A stretch of DNA of 64,000 nt. It comes from AC-32 sp963755635 (GTDB lineage: Bacteria; Actinomycetota; Thermoleophilia; Gaiellales; Gaiellaceae). Positions 8,316-16,471 of the stretch are shown here, in pieces. The stretch's first letter is position 1; every line of letters starts with the position of its first letter. The translations under genes were made by a program, and so were the position numbers. The stretch is taken from positions 62,001-126,000 of the forward strand of contig CAVWKS010000010.1 in assembly GCA_963755635.1 (NCBI GenBank). Direction: 5' to 3'. The notes beneath the pieces were generated by a model. That model was not told the origin of the DNA. It saw only the letters and a list, made by a program, of their open reading frames with translations, and did no database searches.

Positions 8316-9010
8316 GTGCCTCCTACGGGAGTGTCGAGATGGATGCCGCATTCCAGCTTGTCGGAGCCGGCCCAGCGGCCGGCGCGCTCCTCCTCGTCCG
8401 GACGGGTCGGGCGTGTGCACGGTATGCAGCCGATCGACCGGTAGCCGGTGTCGTGGAGCGGGTTGTACGGGATCTCGTTGACCTGAATGTAGGCCCAGAC
8501 CCGCTGCTCGTCCCAGTCGGCGAGCGGGTGGACCTTCCAGACGCCGTACCGCTCCGACCACTCGACCTTCGGCGTGCCCGCCCGGGAGGGCGACTGGTCG
8601 CGCCGGATCCCGGAGATCCAGGCGTCGTAGGGCTCGAGTGCGCGGACGAGCGGCTCGACCTTGCGGATATGGCAGCAGCGGTCCGGGTTCGACTCCCACA
8701 GGTTCGGGCTCTCGCGCTTGTGCTGCTCGGCCACGGTCAGCACGTCCGGCCGGATGAGGGTCAGCCCGTAGCGCTCGACCAGAGCGTCGCGCGTGTCGTA
8801 GCTCTCCTTGAAGAAGAGCTGCGTGTCGAGCTCGACGACGTCGATTGGGAGCCCGAGCTCGGAGACCATGTGCACCAGCACTGACGACTGCTTCTGCCAG
8901 GAGCAGCTCAGGCACAGCTTCTCGCCGTACTCGACATACGCCCAGCGGAGAAGCTTCTCCGCGGGCATCGCCTCGAAGTCGACCTCAGGCAGTGGGAGCG
9001 CGCTCGCCAT
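8312..9010 (-). CDS. cysH: Adenylyl-sulfate (APS) reductase, Fe-S type
   Basis: A 232-residue thioredoxin-dependent reductase that releases sulfite and AMP from APS. The paired cysteines RCCHIRK and CIPC form the [4Fe-4S] site that marks the assimilatory APS reductase group, and the C-terminal ECGIH holds the catalytic Cys. The N-terminal SCSWQKQSSVLVH region is the substrate-binding P-loop-like element. It overlaps comA by 26 bp upstream and cysC by 4 bp downstream. No sulfite reductase gene lies in this operon, so the sulfite has an obvious alternative consumer in the adjacent ComA. Confidence 0.93.
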   Translation of the reverse strand: MASALPLPEVDFEAMPAEKLLRWAYVEYGEKLCLSCSWQKQSSVLVHMVSELGLPIDVVELDTQLFFKESYDTRDALVERYGLTLIRPDVLTVAEQHKRESPNLWESNPDRCCHIRKVEPLVRALEPYDAWISGIRRDQSPSRAGTPKVEWSERYGVWKVHPLADWDEQRVWAYIQVNEIPYNPLHDTGYRSIGCIPCTRPTRPDEEERAGRWAGSDKLECGIHLDTPVGGT

Positions 9011-9773
9011 CGAGCAGCACCTCCTTGAGCGTGTCGGCGCGGAGACCGAGGCGGAGCGTCTCGAGGGCGATCACCTCGTCCGGCGGGATGTTCCCGAGGT
9101 TCACCTCAGCGCCGAAGTGCCTGATGAACCAGGCCTGCGATTCCTTCGTCGGCGCCTCCCAGATCAGGTCCTGGAAATCGAGCGAGTGCTCGATCTCGTC
9201 GACGAGCCCGGTGCGCAGCTCGCCGGTCGGCCGGTAGATCCCGGCGGTGCCGCCCTCTCGGCCCTCGGCGATCACCTTCCAGGCGCCCGCGTCGAGCTCC
9301 TCGCGCATCCACTGCACCCAGAGGTACGGCGCGATGTTCACCTCGGCGTCCTTCGAGCCGACCTCGGAGAGGACGACGAAGTCCTGCGCGAACTCGGCGA
9401 TCAGCTCGAGCTTCTGGTCGCGCGGAATCTCGAGCGTGCCGTCCGAGATCTCGACGTGCGAGAAGCGCGATTCCTTCAGCCACGACTTGAACTCGTCCAT
9501 CTTGCCGCGGCCGTAGACCGCCTCGAACAGCGTTCCGCCGCAGACGACCGGCGTGTCGAACGACCGGTAGAGCGCGATCTTCTTCTCGAGGTTGTTGGTG
9601 ACGTAGCTCGTGCCCCAGCCGAGCTTGACGATGTCGACGAACTCGCCGGCCGTGTCGAACAGGCCCTCGATGTCGCGCAGGTTGAGGCCCTTGTCGATCA
9701 CGTGCGTCAGGCCCTTGTTTCGGGGCTTGGGCTCGCGTTCGGGAACGCCGAGCCAGTGATTAGAGGCGGGCAT
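8985..9773 (-). CDS. comA: Phosphosulfolactate synthase (ComA family)
   Basis: A 262-residue TIM-barrel protein that matches ComA/YitD throughout: KPRNKGLTHVIDKGL, KLGWGTS, VVCGGTLFEAV, HVEISDGT and LSEVGSKDAE, the last two carrying acidic and lysine residues expected at the Mg/PEP site. ComA adds sulfite to phosphoenolpyruvate to give (R)-2-phospho-3-sulfolactate, the first step to coenzyme M in methanogens and to sulfolactate in Bacillus spores. It overlaps cysH by 26 bp and the fumarase beta gene by 14 bp, placing it directly after sulfite production. No ComB phosphatase or ComC dehydrogenase was recognised in the window. Confidence 0.93.
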   Translation of the reverse strand: MPASNHWLGVPEREPKPRNKGLTHVIDKGLNLRDIEGLFDTAGEFVDIVKLGWGTSYVTNNLEKKIALYRSFDTPVVCGGTLFEAVYGRGKMDEFKSWLKESRFSHVEISDGTLEIPRDQKLELIAEFAQDFVVLSEVGSKDAEVNIAPYLWVQWMREELDAGAWKVIAEGREGGTAGIYRPTGELRTGLVDEIEHSLDFQDLIWEAPTKESQAWFIRHFGAEVNLGNIPPDEVIALETLRLGLRADTLKEVLLDGERAPTA

Positions 9774-10347
9774 ACAGCTCCTTCAGCTTCTCTTGAGCGG
9801 CGGTCTGGACGTCGTGGTAGAGGGAATTGCCGTGGGCGTCGATCCCGACCGTGAGCGGGCCGAAGTCGCGCACGCGGAACTTCCAGAGGCACTCGGGCAT
9901 CAGCTCCTCCCAGGCGACCTCCTCGATCTCCTCGATCTGGGTCGTCTCGAGCGCCGCGGCGCCGCCGACGATCGCGAAGTAGACCATCCCGTGCTCGCGC
10001 ATCGGCTCGATCGCCTCGTCGGGGAAGCCGCCCTTGCCGCAGATCGCGCGCACGCCGTACTGCGCGCCGAGCGGCTCGGTGAAGCGGACCATCCGGGCGC
10101 TCGTCGTCGTGCCGATGCAGACCGGGTCGTAGCCTCCGTCGTCGCGCTTCTTCACGCCGGGTGCGGTGTGGAGCAGGAACGCGCCGCGCAGGTCCATCGG
10201 CGGCTCGACTCCTTCATCGAAGATCCGGATCTGCGTGCGGTCGCGGATACCGATGATGTGACCCTGCACGGTGACCTCGTCGCCCGCGCGGAGCTTGAGG
10301 ATCTCGGCCTCGTCGGTGATCGGGAAGGTGACCTCGTGCTTCGCCAT
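9760..10347 (-). CDS. Class I fumarase/tartrate dehydratase-type hydro-lyase, beta subunit
   Basis: A 195-residue protein equal to the C-terminal domain of Fe-S class I fumarase. Recognisable segments are DEVTVQGHIIGIRDRTQIRIF, the TTSARMVRFTE substrate loop, and AICGKGGF. The alpha subunit is the overlapping upstream gene (TGATG junction). The pair forms a [4Fe-4S] hydro-lyase that normally interconverts malate and fumarate or dehydrates L-tartrate. Its coupling to comA raises the possibility that the real substrate is sulfolactate, a structural analogue of malate. I start at the ATG giving MAKHEVTFP. Confidence 0.9.
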   Translation of the reverse strand: MAKHEVTFPITDEAEILKLRAGDEVTVQGHIIGIRDRTQIRIFDEGVEPPMDLRGAFLLHTAPGVKKRDDGGYDPVCIGTTTSARMVRFTEPLGAQYGVRAICGKGGFPDEAIEPMREHGMVYFAIVGGAAALETTQIEEIEEVAWEELMPECLWKFRVRDFGPLTVGIDAHGNSLYHDVQTAAQEKLKELYARL

Positions 10348-11243
10348 CACGCTTCGCGATCGAAGTCGACGGAGCCGTCCGCGGCGATGTGCGCCGAGGC
10401 GCGGCGGGCGGCCCAGCACTGGTAGTTGACGGCGACGGGGTTGAGGGTCATGTGCGTGTCCGCATGCTCGATGTGGCAGTTGAGGACCGTCACGTCGCCG
10501 CCGAGCCCCATCGGTCCGATGCCTGTCTCGTTCAGCAGCTCGTACAGCTCCTCCTCGAGCTTCGCCACGTGCGGGTCGTGGTTGCGCGTGCCGATCGGGC
10601 GGGCGATCGCCTCCTTCGCGAGGTACATCGCGTAGTCGGCCGATCCGCCGATCCCGACTCCGACGATTCCCGGCGGGCACGGCTTCCCGCCGGCTCCCAC
10701 GATCGACTCGAGCACGAACTGCTTGATCCCCTTCACGCCGTCGGCGGGGACGCACATCTTCAGGAAGCTCATGTTCTCGGAGCCCGAGCCCTTGGGCACG
10801 CACTTGACGTCGAGCCCGTCCCACTCCGGGATGAACTCCCAGTGGACGATCGGGAGCCGGTAGCCGGTGTTCGGGCCGGTGTTCTCGCGGGTGAGCGTGT
10901 GGACCGCGTTCGAGCGCAGCGGATGCTCGAGCGTCGCGCGCTCGGTGCCGGCCTTCAGCGCCTCGTAGATCCGGGCCGGGTGGAGCGGGAAGCCCTCGCC
11001 CACGCGGCACGTGTAGACCGCGATCCCGGTGTCCTGGCAGACGAGGTTCGAGTTGCTGTCCGCGACCTCGACGTTCCTGACGATCGTCTCGAGCACGCGC
11101 TTGCCCGGAACCGAAGTCTCGCGGTCCTTCGCTGCGACGAGCGCATCGCGCAAGTCCTGCGGGATGTCCTTCAGCGCCCAGACGTAGAGATGCGCAGCGG
11201 CGTCCTCGACGGCCTGCTGGATGTCGGTCGCGACCGCGCTCAT
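10347..11243 (-). CDS. Class I fumarase/tartrate dehydratase-type hydro-lyase, alpha subunit
   Basis: A 298-residue catalytic subunit with the conserved cysteines of the [4Fe-4S] cluster in VCQDTG (about residue 70), KMCVP and VLNCHIEHADTH. KGSGSENMSFLKM and CPPGIVGVGIGGSADYAM complete the class I fumarase/tartrate dehydratase signature. It overlaps the FAD gene by 4 bp at its 5' end and the beta subunit at its 3' end. Ordinary TCA-cycle fumarase is the default call, but membership of a sulfite/phosphosulfolactate operon makes a sulfonated dicarboxylate-like substrate worth testing. Confidence 0.9.
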   Translation of the reverse strand: MSAVATDIQQAVEDAAAHLYVWALKDIPQDLRDALVAAKDRETSVPGKRVLETIVRNVEVADSNSNLVCQDTGIAVYTCRVGEGFPLHPARIYEALKAGTERATLEHPLRSNAVHTLTRENTGPNTGYRLPIVHWEFIPEWDGLDVKCVPKGSGSENMSFLKMCVPADGVKGIKQFVLESIVGAGGKPCPPGIVGVGIGGSADYAMYLAKEAIARPIGTRNHDPHVAKLEEELYELLNETGIGPMGLGGDVTVLNCHIEHADTHMTLNPVAVNYQCWAARRASAHIAADGSVDFDREA

Positions 11244-12445
11244 ACGGCCCTTTCCGCGGCGGCAGCTCCGGCGCGCCGGCCGAAGACGGTGCACTCGAGC
11301 AGCGAGTTGCCCATCATCCGGTTGCGCCCGTGCGTCCCGCCGGCGATCTCGCCGCAGGCGAACAGGCCCTCGAGGGTGGTCTCGGAGCGCTCGTCGATGA
11401 CGAGGCCGCCGTTCTGGTAGTGGAGCACTGGATAGGTGAGGATCGGCTGGCGCAGGGGGTCGATGCCGCCCGAACGGTACCGGCGAAGCATGTACGGCAG
11501 AGAGATCTCGGCGTCGTCGGTGGGAATCCGGGTCGTGTCGAGCAGTACCGCTGGGCGCCCGTCGGGCGTCTCGACGCCGCGGCCGGCTTCGACCTCGTCG
11601 AAGATCGCCTGCGAGACGGCGTCGCGCGGACCGAGCGGGTCGGTGAACTCCTCGCCGTCCGCGTTGAGCAGCGTCGCGCCGTAGGCGCGGGTGGTCTCGG
11701 GGATCGAGTAGCCCTGCATCTTGGGCGGCCAGGCGCCGCCGTTCGGGTGGTACTGGAGCGCGTCGAGGTCGCGGCTCTCGGCGCCGAGGTCGAGCGCGAT
11801 CCTCGTCACCTCGCCGGTCGCGCCTGGGTGGTTCGTCGAGAGCTCGCCGCGCTCCTCGGCCTCGCGGTAACAGCGCCCGCCGGCCGCGAGCACGACCGAG
11901 CCGGCGGCGAACTCGAGCTCGTCGCCGTTCTTGGGCCGGCACGTCGCGAGCCAGCCGTTGGTGGCAGGCTCGAGCGAGACGAGCGGGCAGTTCGGGTAGG
12001 CCTCGCCGCTCGAGGCCAGGTAGGCGTCGCGGAGCCCCGTGGTGATCGCGTGCCCCGTGCGGTCGCCGACCTGGAGCAGCCGCTTGCGCGTGGAGCCGCC
12101 GCAGCGGGCGAGCCGGTAGCCGCCGTTCTCGCGCGTGAACTCGACGCCGAGCTCCTCGAGCCAGTGGATCGCGCCCGGCGCCTCCTCGGTGAGGACCTCG
12201 ACGAGCCGCCGGTTCGCGGTCTCGTGCGAGCTCTGCCAGACGTCCTCGGCGTGCTGCTCGGGCGAGTCGTCGTCGCCGAAGGCCGCCTGGATCCCGCCCT
12301 GCGCCTTGGCCGAGTTGCACGACTGGAGCGCGCCCTTCGTCACGAGCGCGACCCGCGCGCCGCTGCGTTCCGCAGACAGGGCCGCTGCGAGGCCGGAGGC
12401 TCCGCTCCCGACCACGAGCACGTCGACTGAGAGCCGCTCGGCCAC
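11240..12445 (-). CDS. FAD-dependent fumarate reductase / L-aspartate oxidase family flavoprotein
   Basis: About 401 residues. The N-terminal FAD motif is VVGSGASGLAAALSAERSG. The SdhA/FrdA/NadB signatures KAQGGIQAAFGDDDSP, LQYHPNG, VLHYQNGG and CGEIAGGTHGRNRMMGNSLLE are present. The usual C-terminal helical domain is missing, so this is a short, soluble-looking form without quinone-linked subunits nearby. I prefer the GTG at 12445 over the ATG at 12481 because TACTCT lies exactly 6 nt before it, the leaderless pattern seen across the window. It is the first gene of the operon. A reductase acting after the fumarase-type enzyme is a natural reading. Confidence 0.82.
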   Translation of the reverse strand: MAERLSVDVLVVGSGASGLAAALSAERSGARVALVTKGALQSCNSAKAQGGIQAAFGDDDSPEQHAEDVWQSSHETANRRLVEVLTEEAPGAIHWLEELGVEFTRENGGYRLARCGGSTRKRLLQVGDRTGHAITTGLRDAYLASSGEAYPNCPLVSLEPATNGWLATCRPKNGDELEFAAGSVVLAAGGRCYREAEERGELSTNHPGATGEVTRIALDLGAESRDLDALQYHPNGGAWPPKMQGYSIPETTRAYGATLLNADGEEFTDPLGPRDAVSQAIFDEVEAGRGVETPDGRPAVLLDTTRIPTDDAEISLPYMLRRYRSGGIDPLRQPILTYPVLHYQNGGLVIDERSETTLEGLFACGEIAGGTHGRNRMMGNSLLECTVFGRRAGAAAAERAV

Positions 12446-12451
12446 TGGTGG

Positions 12452-12457
12452 AGAGTA
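12452..12457 (-). promoter_or_regulatory. -10-like TACTCT for the sulfur operon (leaderless)
   Basis: TACTCT lies 6 nt before the GTG of the FAD reductase gene. All six downstream genes overlap, so this is probably the single promoter of the seven-gene operon. No clear -35 was found. Confidence 0.45.
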
Positions 12458-12513
12458 CCTAATTCGAGACATTAGTTCCACTTATGTGAATGCGGGGCTA
12501 TGCTCGCTTGCCA

Positions 12514-13377
12514 ATGCGATGGCTGGCGAAAGCGGCGCTCCAACGCGGGCTCGGCTTCGTGCCGCGAGGCGAGAGCCTGAACTACGTGTTCCAGCGGCAC
12601 GTCGCGCGCAGCCTGCCCGCCGGCGAGTCGGTCTTCCGCCGCAAGTTCGCCCGCGCGCAGCAGCACCTCGCGGCGTACGAGCAGCACGGGCCGGGCAAAC
12701 CGCCTGCGGAGGCGGTCTTCTACGAGTTCGGGGTCGGCTGGGATCTCGCCATCCCGCTCTCCTTTGCCGCTCTCGGCGTCGGGCGTCAGCTGCTCGTCGA
12801 CATCAGGCCTAGCGCGCGGGTCGAGCTCGTAAACGACTCGCTCGAGAAGCTGGAGCTCGACCCCGTGCAGTCGCTCAGCGAGCTGGAGGAGCGCTTCGGC
12901 ATCGAATACCTCGCGCCGCGCGACGCGCGCGCCACGGGCCTACCGGGCGAGTCCGTCGACTTCGTCTCGAGCACCGACGTCTGCGAGCACGTTCCCGCCG
13001 ACGACCTGGCAGCGATCTTCCGCGAGTGCCACCGGCTACTCCGGCCGGGCGGGGCCTTCAGTTGCCGGATCGACCTGCAGGACCACTACTCGTACTTCGA
13101 CTCGAGCCTGTCGCGCTACAACTTCCTGCGCTTCTCCGACGGCGCCTGGCGGTTGGTCAACTCCCCGCTTCACTTCCAGAACCGCCTGCGCGCGCCGGAC
13201 TACCTGCGGCTCGTGCGCGACGCCGGCTTCGAGCTCGTGGTCGAGCGGCCGTCCGGACCTGGTGAGGACGGCCTCCGGCAGCTCCAGACCATCCCGCTCG
13301 CCGAGCGCTTCCAGAACGGCTATACGCCCGAGGAGCTGGGCGTGACCGTGCTCTCGTTCGTCGCCAGGCGTCCTTGA
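12514..13377 (+). CDS. SAM-dependent methyltransferase
   Basis: About 287 residues with a class I methyltransferase core. Motif I is the variant VFYEFGVGWDLAIP (about residue 75), an acidic LLVDIRP follows, then a motif IV/VI region with STDVCEHVP and HRLLRPGGAFSCRIDL. The start at 12514 (MRWLAKAALQ) is preferred over 12490 because TATGCT ends 9 nt upstream. It is divergent from the sulfur operon. The substrate is unknown; the overall look resembles methyltransferases of surface glycan loci. Confidence 0.8.
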   Translation: MRWLAKAALQRGLGFVPRGESLNYVFQRHVARSLPAGESVFRRKFARAQQHLAAYEQHGPGKPPAEAVFYEFGVGWDLAIPLSFAALGVGRQLLVDIRPSARVELVNDSLEKLELDPVQSLSELEERFGIEYLAPRDARATGLPGESVDFVSSTDVCEHVPADDLAAIFRECHRLLRPGGAFSCRIDLQDHYSYFDSSLSRYNFLRFSDGAWRLVNSPLHFQNRLRAPDYLRLVRDAGFELVVERPSGPGEDGLRQLQTIPLAERFQNGYTPEELGVTVLSFVARRP

Positions 13378-13408
13378 GGCCTCGCGGCCGGATGCCGATA
13401 CGGGCTGC

Positions 13409-13735
13409 ATGGCTCGCGGCATCGGCCTCCTCTCGCTCGTCGTCGCCCTCGTGGCAGGCGCGTACCTCGTGAACGCGCAGCTCTCGCAGTCACCTTCGCG
13501 CGCGACCGCGGCGCGTGAGATCACGAAAGCGAAGCAGACGGCAGACGCGGTCAAGCTCCAGCAGGCGTCGTTCGGGCTCGAGCAGTTCCATGCGCTGAAC
13601 GGGACCTACGCCGCGGCGTCGATCGGCAGCTTCGGCGTGAAGCTCGTCCGCGCGGACACGAGCACGTACTGCATCCAGACGCCGTCCGAGCACCTCGCCG
13701 GCCCGAACGGCACGGCAGCGCCCGGCCCCTGCTAG
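13409..13735 (+). CDS. Small secreted or membrane-anchored pseudopilin-like protein
   Basis: A 108-residue protein with a hydrophobic N-terminal helix at about residues 4-22, then a helical stretch ITKAKQTADAVKLQQASFGLEQFHALNGTYA, and a beta-like tail with two cysteines (TYCIQ and the terminal PC). The layout (hydrophobic helix, amphipathic helix, NGTYA, cysteine tail) resembles type IV pseudopilins, but no prepilin peptidase site (G followed by F-T-L-x-E) is present. It stands alone between a methyltransferase and a convergent dehydrogenase. Function unknown. Confidence 0.55.
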   Translation: MARGIGLLSLVVALVAGAYLVNAQLSQSPSRATAAREITKAKQTADAVKLQQASFGLEQFHALNGTYAAASIGSFGVKLVRADTSTYCIQTPSEHLAGPNGTAAPGPC

Positions 13736-13736
13736 C

Positions 13737-14702
13737 TCACCAGATCGAGCGGAACAGTTCCGCGATCTCGGCCGGCGCTCGCGGGCCGCGGATTCGCGAG
13801 TGCGCCCGCCGCGAACCGCAGTGGCCTCGGCGACCTGGTCGAGCTCGTCTTCCGGCACGCCGAGGTCGCGCAGCCGCTCGTAGCCGGCTAGGCGTGAGAG
13901 CTCCACGCAGCGAGCCGCGGCGTCCTCGGCGCGCAGCGCCTCTGCGAAGCGCGCGATCTCGGCGCCCGCGACCGGCTCGTTGAAGCGCAGCGCCGGCGGC
14001 AGGCAGAGCGCGTTCGCCGCGCCGTGCGCGTATCCCGTAGCGCCCGCCGAGTGCCTGCGCCATCGCGTGGCCGAGGCCGAGCCCCGCCGACGCCAGCGCC
14101 TCGCCGGCGTGCATCGCGCCGCGCAGCAGCGTCGTCCGGGAGTCGAGATCGTCACCGTGCTCGAGCACCTGCGGGAGCGAGTCGCCGATCAGCCGTGCCC
14201 CTTCGAGCGCCTGCTCGTCGCCCTGCGGGTTGCGCCCCGCGACGTAGAGCGCCTCGGCGCAGTGCGCGAGCGCGTTCAGCGCGGTACCGCCGCTCTCTGC
14301 GCGCGGGAGGTTCAGGGTCAGCTTGGGCTCGTAGACGATCCCGGCGAGGCGCGCGCCGCCGCCACCGCCGACCATCCGGCGCCGCGGGTCGCGGATTCCG
14401 AAGAACTGCGTCCACTCCGAGCCCGAGTACGTCGTCGGCACCGAGACGAGCCCGAGCCCGGTAACCGAGGAGACGGCCTTCCCGAGGTCGATCGCGCTGC
14501 CGCCGCCGACCGCAAGGAGGCCGTTCGAGCCCCGGGTAGCAGCCGCGATCTCGTCGATCCGCTCGCTCGGGACCTCGCTCCAGCGGCCTTCGGCCGGAAG
14601 GTCGAGAGCCGACCAGCGCTCACTGGCGATCAGGAACGGCGAGTCGATGCCCAGCTCGCCGAGCAGGTCGGAGAGCTCCTCGAGCCCCCAGCGGACGATC
14701 AC
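13737..14702 (-). CDS. Iron-containing alcohol dehydrogenase / maleylacetate reductase-like, with two compensating frameshifts
   Basis: The N-terminal two thirds (AVGGGSAIDLGKAV, VPTTYSGSEWTQFFGI, NALAHCAEALY, GLGLGHAMAQALGG) match maleylacetate reductase and related iron dehydrogenases. Near 14033 the good frame jumps (YAHGAANALCLPPALRFNEP), and near 13800 it returns, ending RGPRAPAEIAELFRSIW. The total length remains a multiple of three. The two shifts in an otherwise well-conserved protein look like one inserted and one lost base, most likely consensus errors. The start overlaps the LysR stop (ATGA), so LysR and this gene are co-transcribed. Reduction of a 2-enoate such as maleylacetate is the likely reaction. 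Confidence 0.75.
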   Translation of the reverse strand: MIVRWGLEELSDLLGELGIDSPFLIASERWSALDLPAEGRWSEVPSERIDEIAAATRGSNGLLAVGGGSAIDLGKAVSSVTGLGLVSVPTTYSGSEWTQFFGIRDPRRRMVGGGGGARLAGIVYEPKLTLNLPRAESGGTALNALAHCAEALYVAGRNPQGDEQALEGARLIGDSLPQVLEHGDDLDSRTTLLRGAMHAGEALASAGLGLGHAMAQALGGRYGIRARRGERALPAAGAALQRAGRGRRDRALRRGAARRGRRGSLRGALTPSRLRAAARPRRAGRRARPGRRGHCGSRRAHSRIRGPRAPAEIAELFRSIW

Positions 14703-15592
14703 GCGAGTCGCTCTTTCGCGAACTCGACGAACGCCGCGGCCGCGCGAGTCGGCGAGCGGCCGGCGGCCCGCACGAGCGAGATCTCGCGCGCCGGGTCGAG
14801 GCCCTCGACGCGGGCCGCGGTGAGCGTGCCGGCCGCAAGGTCGGTCTCGATCGCCGTCCGCGAGATGAAGGTGACGCCGTAGCCGGCCGCGACCGCGGAG
14901 CGCGCAGACTCCTGCAGCCCCAACTCGAGTCGCGGCTCGAGGTCGCGCAGGCGGGTGCCGGCGCGGCGGAGCTCGTCCTCGAGTACCTGGCGCACTCCGG
15001 CTCCGGGCTGCATGACGATCAGCGGTTCTCCGCTCAGCTCGTCGAGCGTGATCGACCGCCCGGCAAAGCGGTGACCGGGCGGGCAGGCGAGAACGACCTC
15101 GTCCTTGAAGAAGGGCTCGAAGGTGACGCCGCGATGCCGGCGGGCCGCGCCGACGACGCCGAGCTCGAGCTCGCGCTCGGCCACGCGCTCGACCACCGAT
15201 TGCGTGTCGGAGATGGAGAGCGACACGGAGACGCCCGGGTTCGTCTGCTGGAACTCGCAGAGCAGCACCGGGACGACCGTGCTCCCCGGGCCCGTGGACG
15301 CGCCGACCTGCAGCGTCCCGCCGAGCTCACCGCCGCCGGCCGAGTCGAGCTCGTCGAGCAGCTGCCCCTCGAGCGAGAGCATCCGCTGCGCGCCGCGGTA
15401 GAGCGCGAGCCCTGCCTCGGTGGGCTCGACGCGCCGGCCCGAGCGGTCGAGCAGCCGCTTCCCGACCCGCTTCTCGAGCGCGCGCACCTGCTGGCTGACC
15501 GCCGGCTGGGTCACCCCGAGCCGCTCGGCGGCCTGCGAGAAGCTCTCGCGCTCGACGACCGCGCAGAACGCCGCAAGCTGTCGCGTGTCCAT
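14699..15592 (-). CDS. LysR family transcriptional regulator
   Basis: A 297-residue protein with the LysR helix-turn-helix at residues 3-60 (FCAVVERESFSQAAERLGVT then QPAVSQQVRALEKRVG) and a type 2 periplasmic-binding-like effector domain from about residue 90. It overlaps the downstream dehydrogenase by 4 bp, an unusual same-strand arrangement for LysR proteins that would couple regulator and target. The effector is unknown; a substrate of the dehydrogenase is likely. Confidence 0.9.
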   Translation of the reverse strand: MDTRQLAAFCAVVERESFSQAAERLGVTQPAVSQQVRALEKRVGKRLLDRSGRRVEPTEAGLALYRGAQRMLSLEGQLLDELDSAGGGELGGTLQVGASTGPGSTVVPVLLCEFQQTNPGVSVSLSISDTQSVVERVAERELELGVVGAARRHRGVTFEPFFKDEVVLACPPGHRFAGRSITLDELSGEPLIVMQPGAGVRQVLEDELRRAGTRLRDLEPRLELGLQESARSAVAAGYGVTFISRTAIETDLAAGTLTAARVEGLDPAREISLVRAAGRSPTRAAAAFVEFAKERLA

Positions 15593-15606
15593 AAGCGATC
15601 ATTATG
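15590..15606. promoter_or_regulatory. LysR-type operator over the lysR start
   Basis: A 17-bp imperfect dyad with 5-bp arms, CATAA-N7-TTATG, covers the ATG of the LysR gene. On the minus strand CATAAT lies 8 nt before the ATG. A T-N11-A type dyad over the promoter fits autorepression. Confidence 0.4.
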
Positions 15607-15748
15607 CCGAGAGTCACACTTCTGGCACACTTCCGTGACAGACACGTGCGCCTTTCCGGGTTACGATCGCCTCGGGGAGGAGGCCGGGGCAACCGTAGTA
15701 AGGGACCAAGGGCCCGAGCGCGATTTTCCAGGGCGCGGCGGGACGCTC

Positions 15749-15754
15749 TAGCAT
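15749..15754 (+). promoter_or_regulatory. -10-like TAGCAT (leaderless)
   Basis: TAGCAT lies 6 nt before the GTG of the sugar transferase gene. Confidence 0.4.
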
Positions 15755-15760
15755 CAGGGC

Positions 15761-16471
15761 GTGGCCACGCCTGAGCCTGGCGCACGCGCGACCTCGTCGC
15801 AGCCGCGATCGAGCGACTCGTTCATCCAACGCTTCTCCCAGCGAGCCCACGGGTCGCCGAAGCGCCGCGTCGACCTCGAGCTCCGCCTGCTCGACATCCT
15901 GCTCGCGACCTTCTTCCTGGTCCTGGCGCTGCCGCTTCTGCTGCTGATCGGCCTGGCGCTCCTGCTCACAAGCGGCACGCCCCTCTTCTACCGCGGCTCG
16001 CGCGTCGGCCGCGGCGGCCACATCTTCCAGATGCTCAAGTTCCGGACCCTGCGCCGGGGCGCGGAGGAGCGGCTCGGCCCCTACCTCGGTGCCGAGCTCG
16101 TCGAGCGTACTCGCGCTGAGACCACCCGCCTCGGCCGCCGCCTCCGCGCGACTCAGCTCGACGAGCTGCCGCAGCTCTGGAACATCGTTCGCGGCGACAT
16201 GAGCTTCGTCGGGCCGCGCCCGATCCGCCCGCGCTTCTTCGAGCAGCTCGCCGGCGAGCTACCGGCCTACTGGCAGCGGCTCGTCGTCCGCCCGGGCCTG
16301 ACGGGCTTCGCTCAGGTGCGGGCCGGCTACGAGACGTCGATGGCGGAGAAGCTCGCCCACGACCTCGAATGGATCGCCGACCGCTCGGTGCCGCTCTACC
16401 TGCGTACGCTCGTGGCCACCGCGATCCGCGTCATCGGCCAGTCGCTCCGCGCTCTCTTTCGAGCGAGCTGA
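15761..16471 (+). CDS. Bacterial sugar transferase (undecaprenyl-phosphate sugar-phosphotransferase)
   Basis: A 236-residue membrane-associated enzyme. One hydrophobic hairpin at about 42-66 is followed by the catalytic domain of the WcaJ/WbaP/PglC family: LFYRGSRVGRGGHIFQMLKFRT, DELPQLWNIVRGDMSFVGPRP and VRPGLTGFAQV. It transfers a sugar-1-phosphate to undecaprenyl phosphate and so starts glycan assembly. It lacks the long four-helix N-terminus of WcaJ, so it is the short PglC-like form. The 3' end overlaps the convergent aldo/keto reductase by 41 bp. Confidence 0.92.
   Translation: MATPEPGARATSSQPRSSDSFIQRFSQRAHGSPKRRVDLELRLLDILLATFFLVLALPLLLLIGLALLLTSGTPLFYRGSRVGRGGHIFQMLKFRTLRRGAEERLGPYLGAELVERTRAETTRLGRRLRATQLDELPQLWNIVRGDMSFVGPRPIRPRFFEQLAGELPAYWQRLVVRPGLTGFAQVRAGYETSMAEKLAHDLEWIADRSVPLYLRTLVATAIRVIGQSLRALFRAS

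Noticed and set aside
8681..8710. tRNA-like GGTTCGACTCC
   Set aside because: It falls inside cysH, with no acceptor or anticodon stems around it. No tRNA was found in the window.
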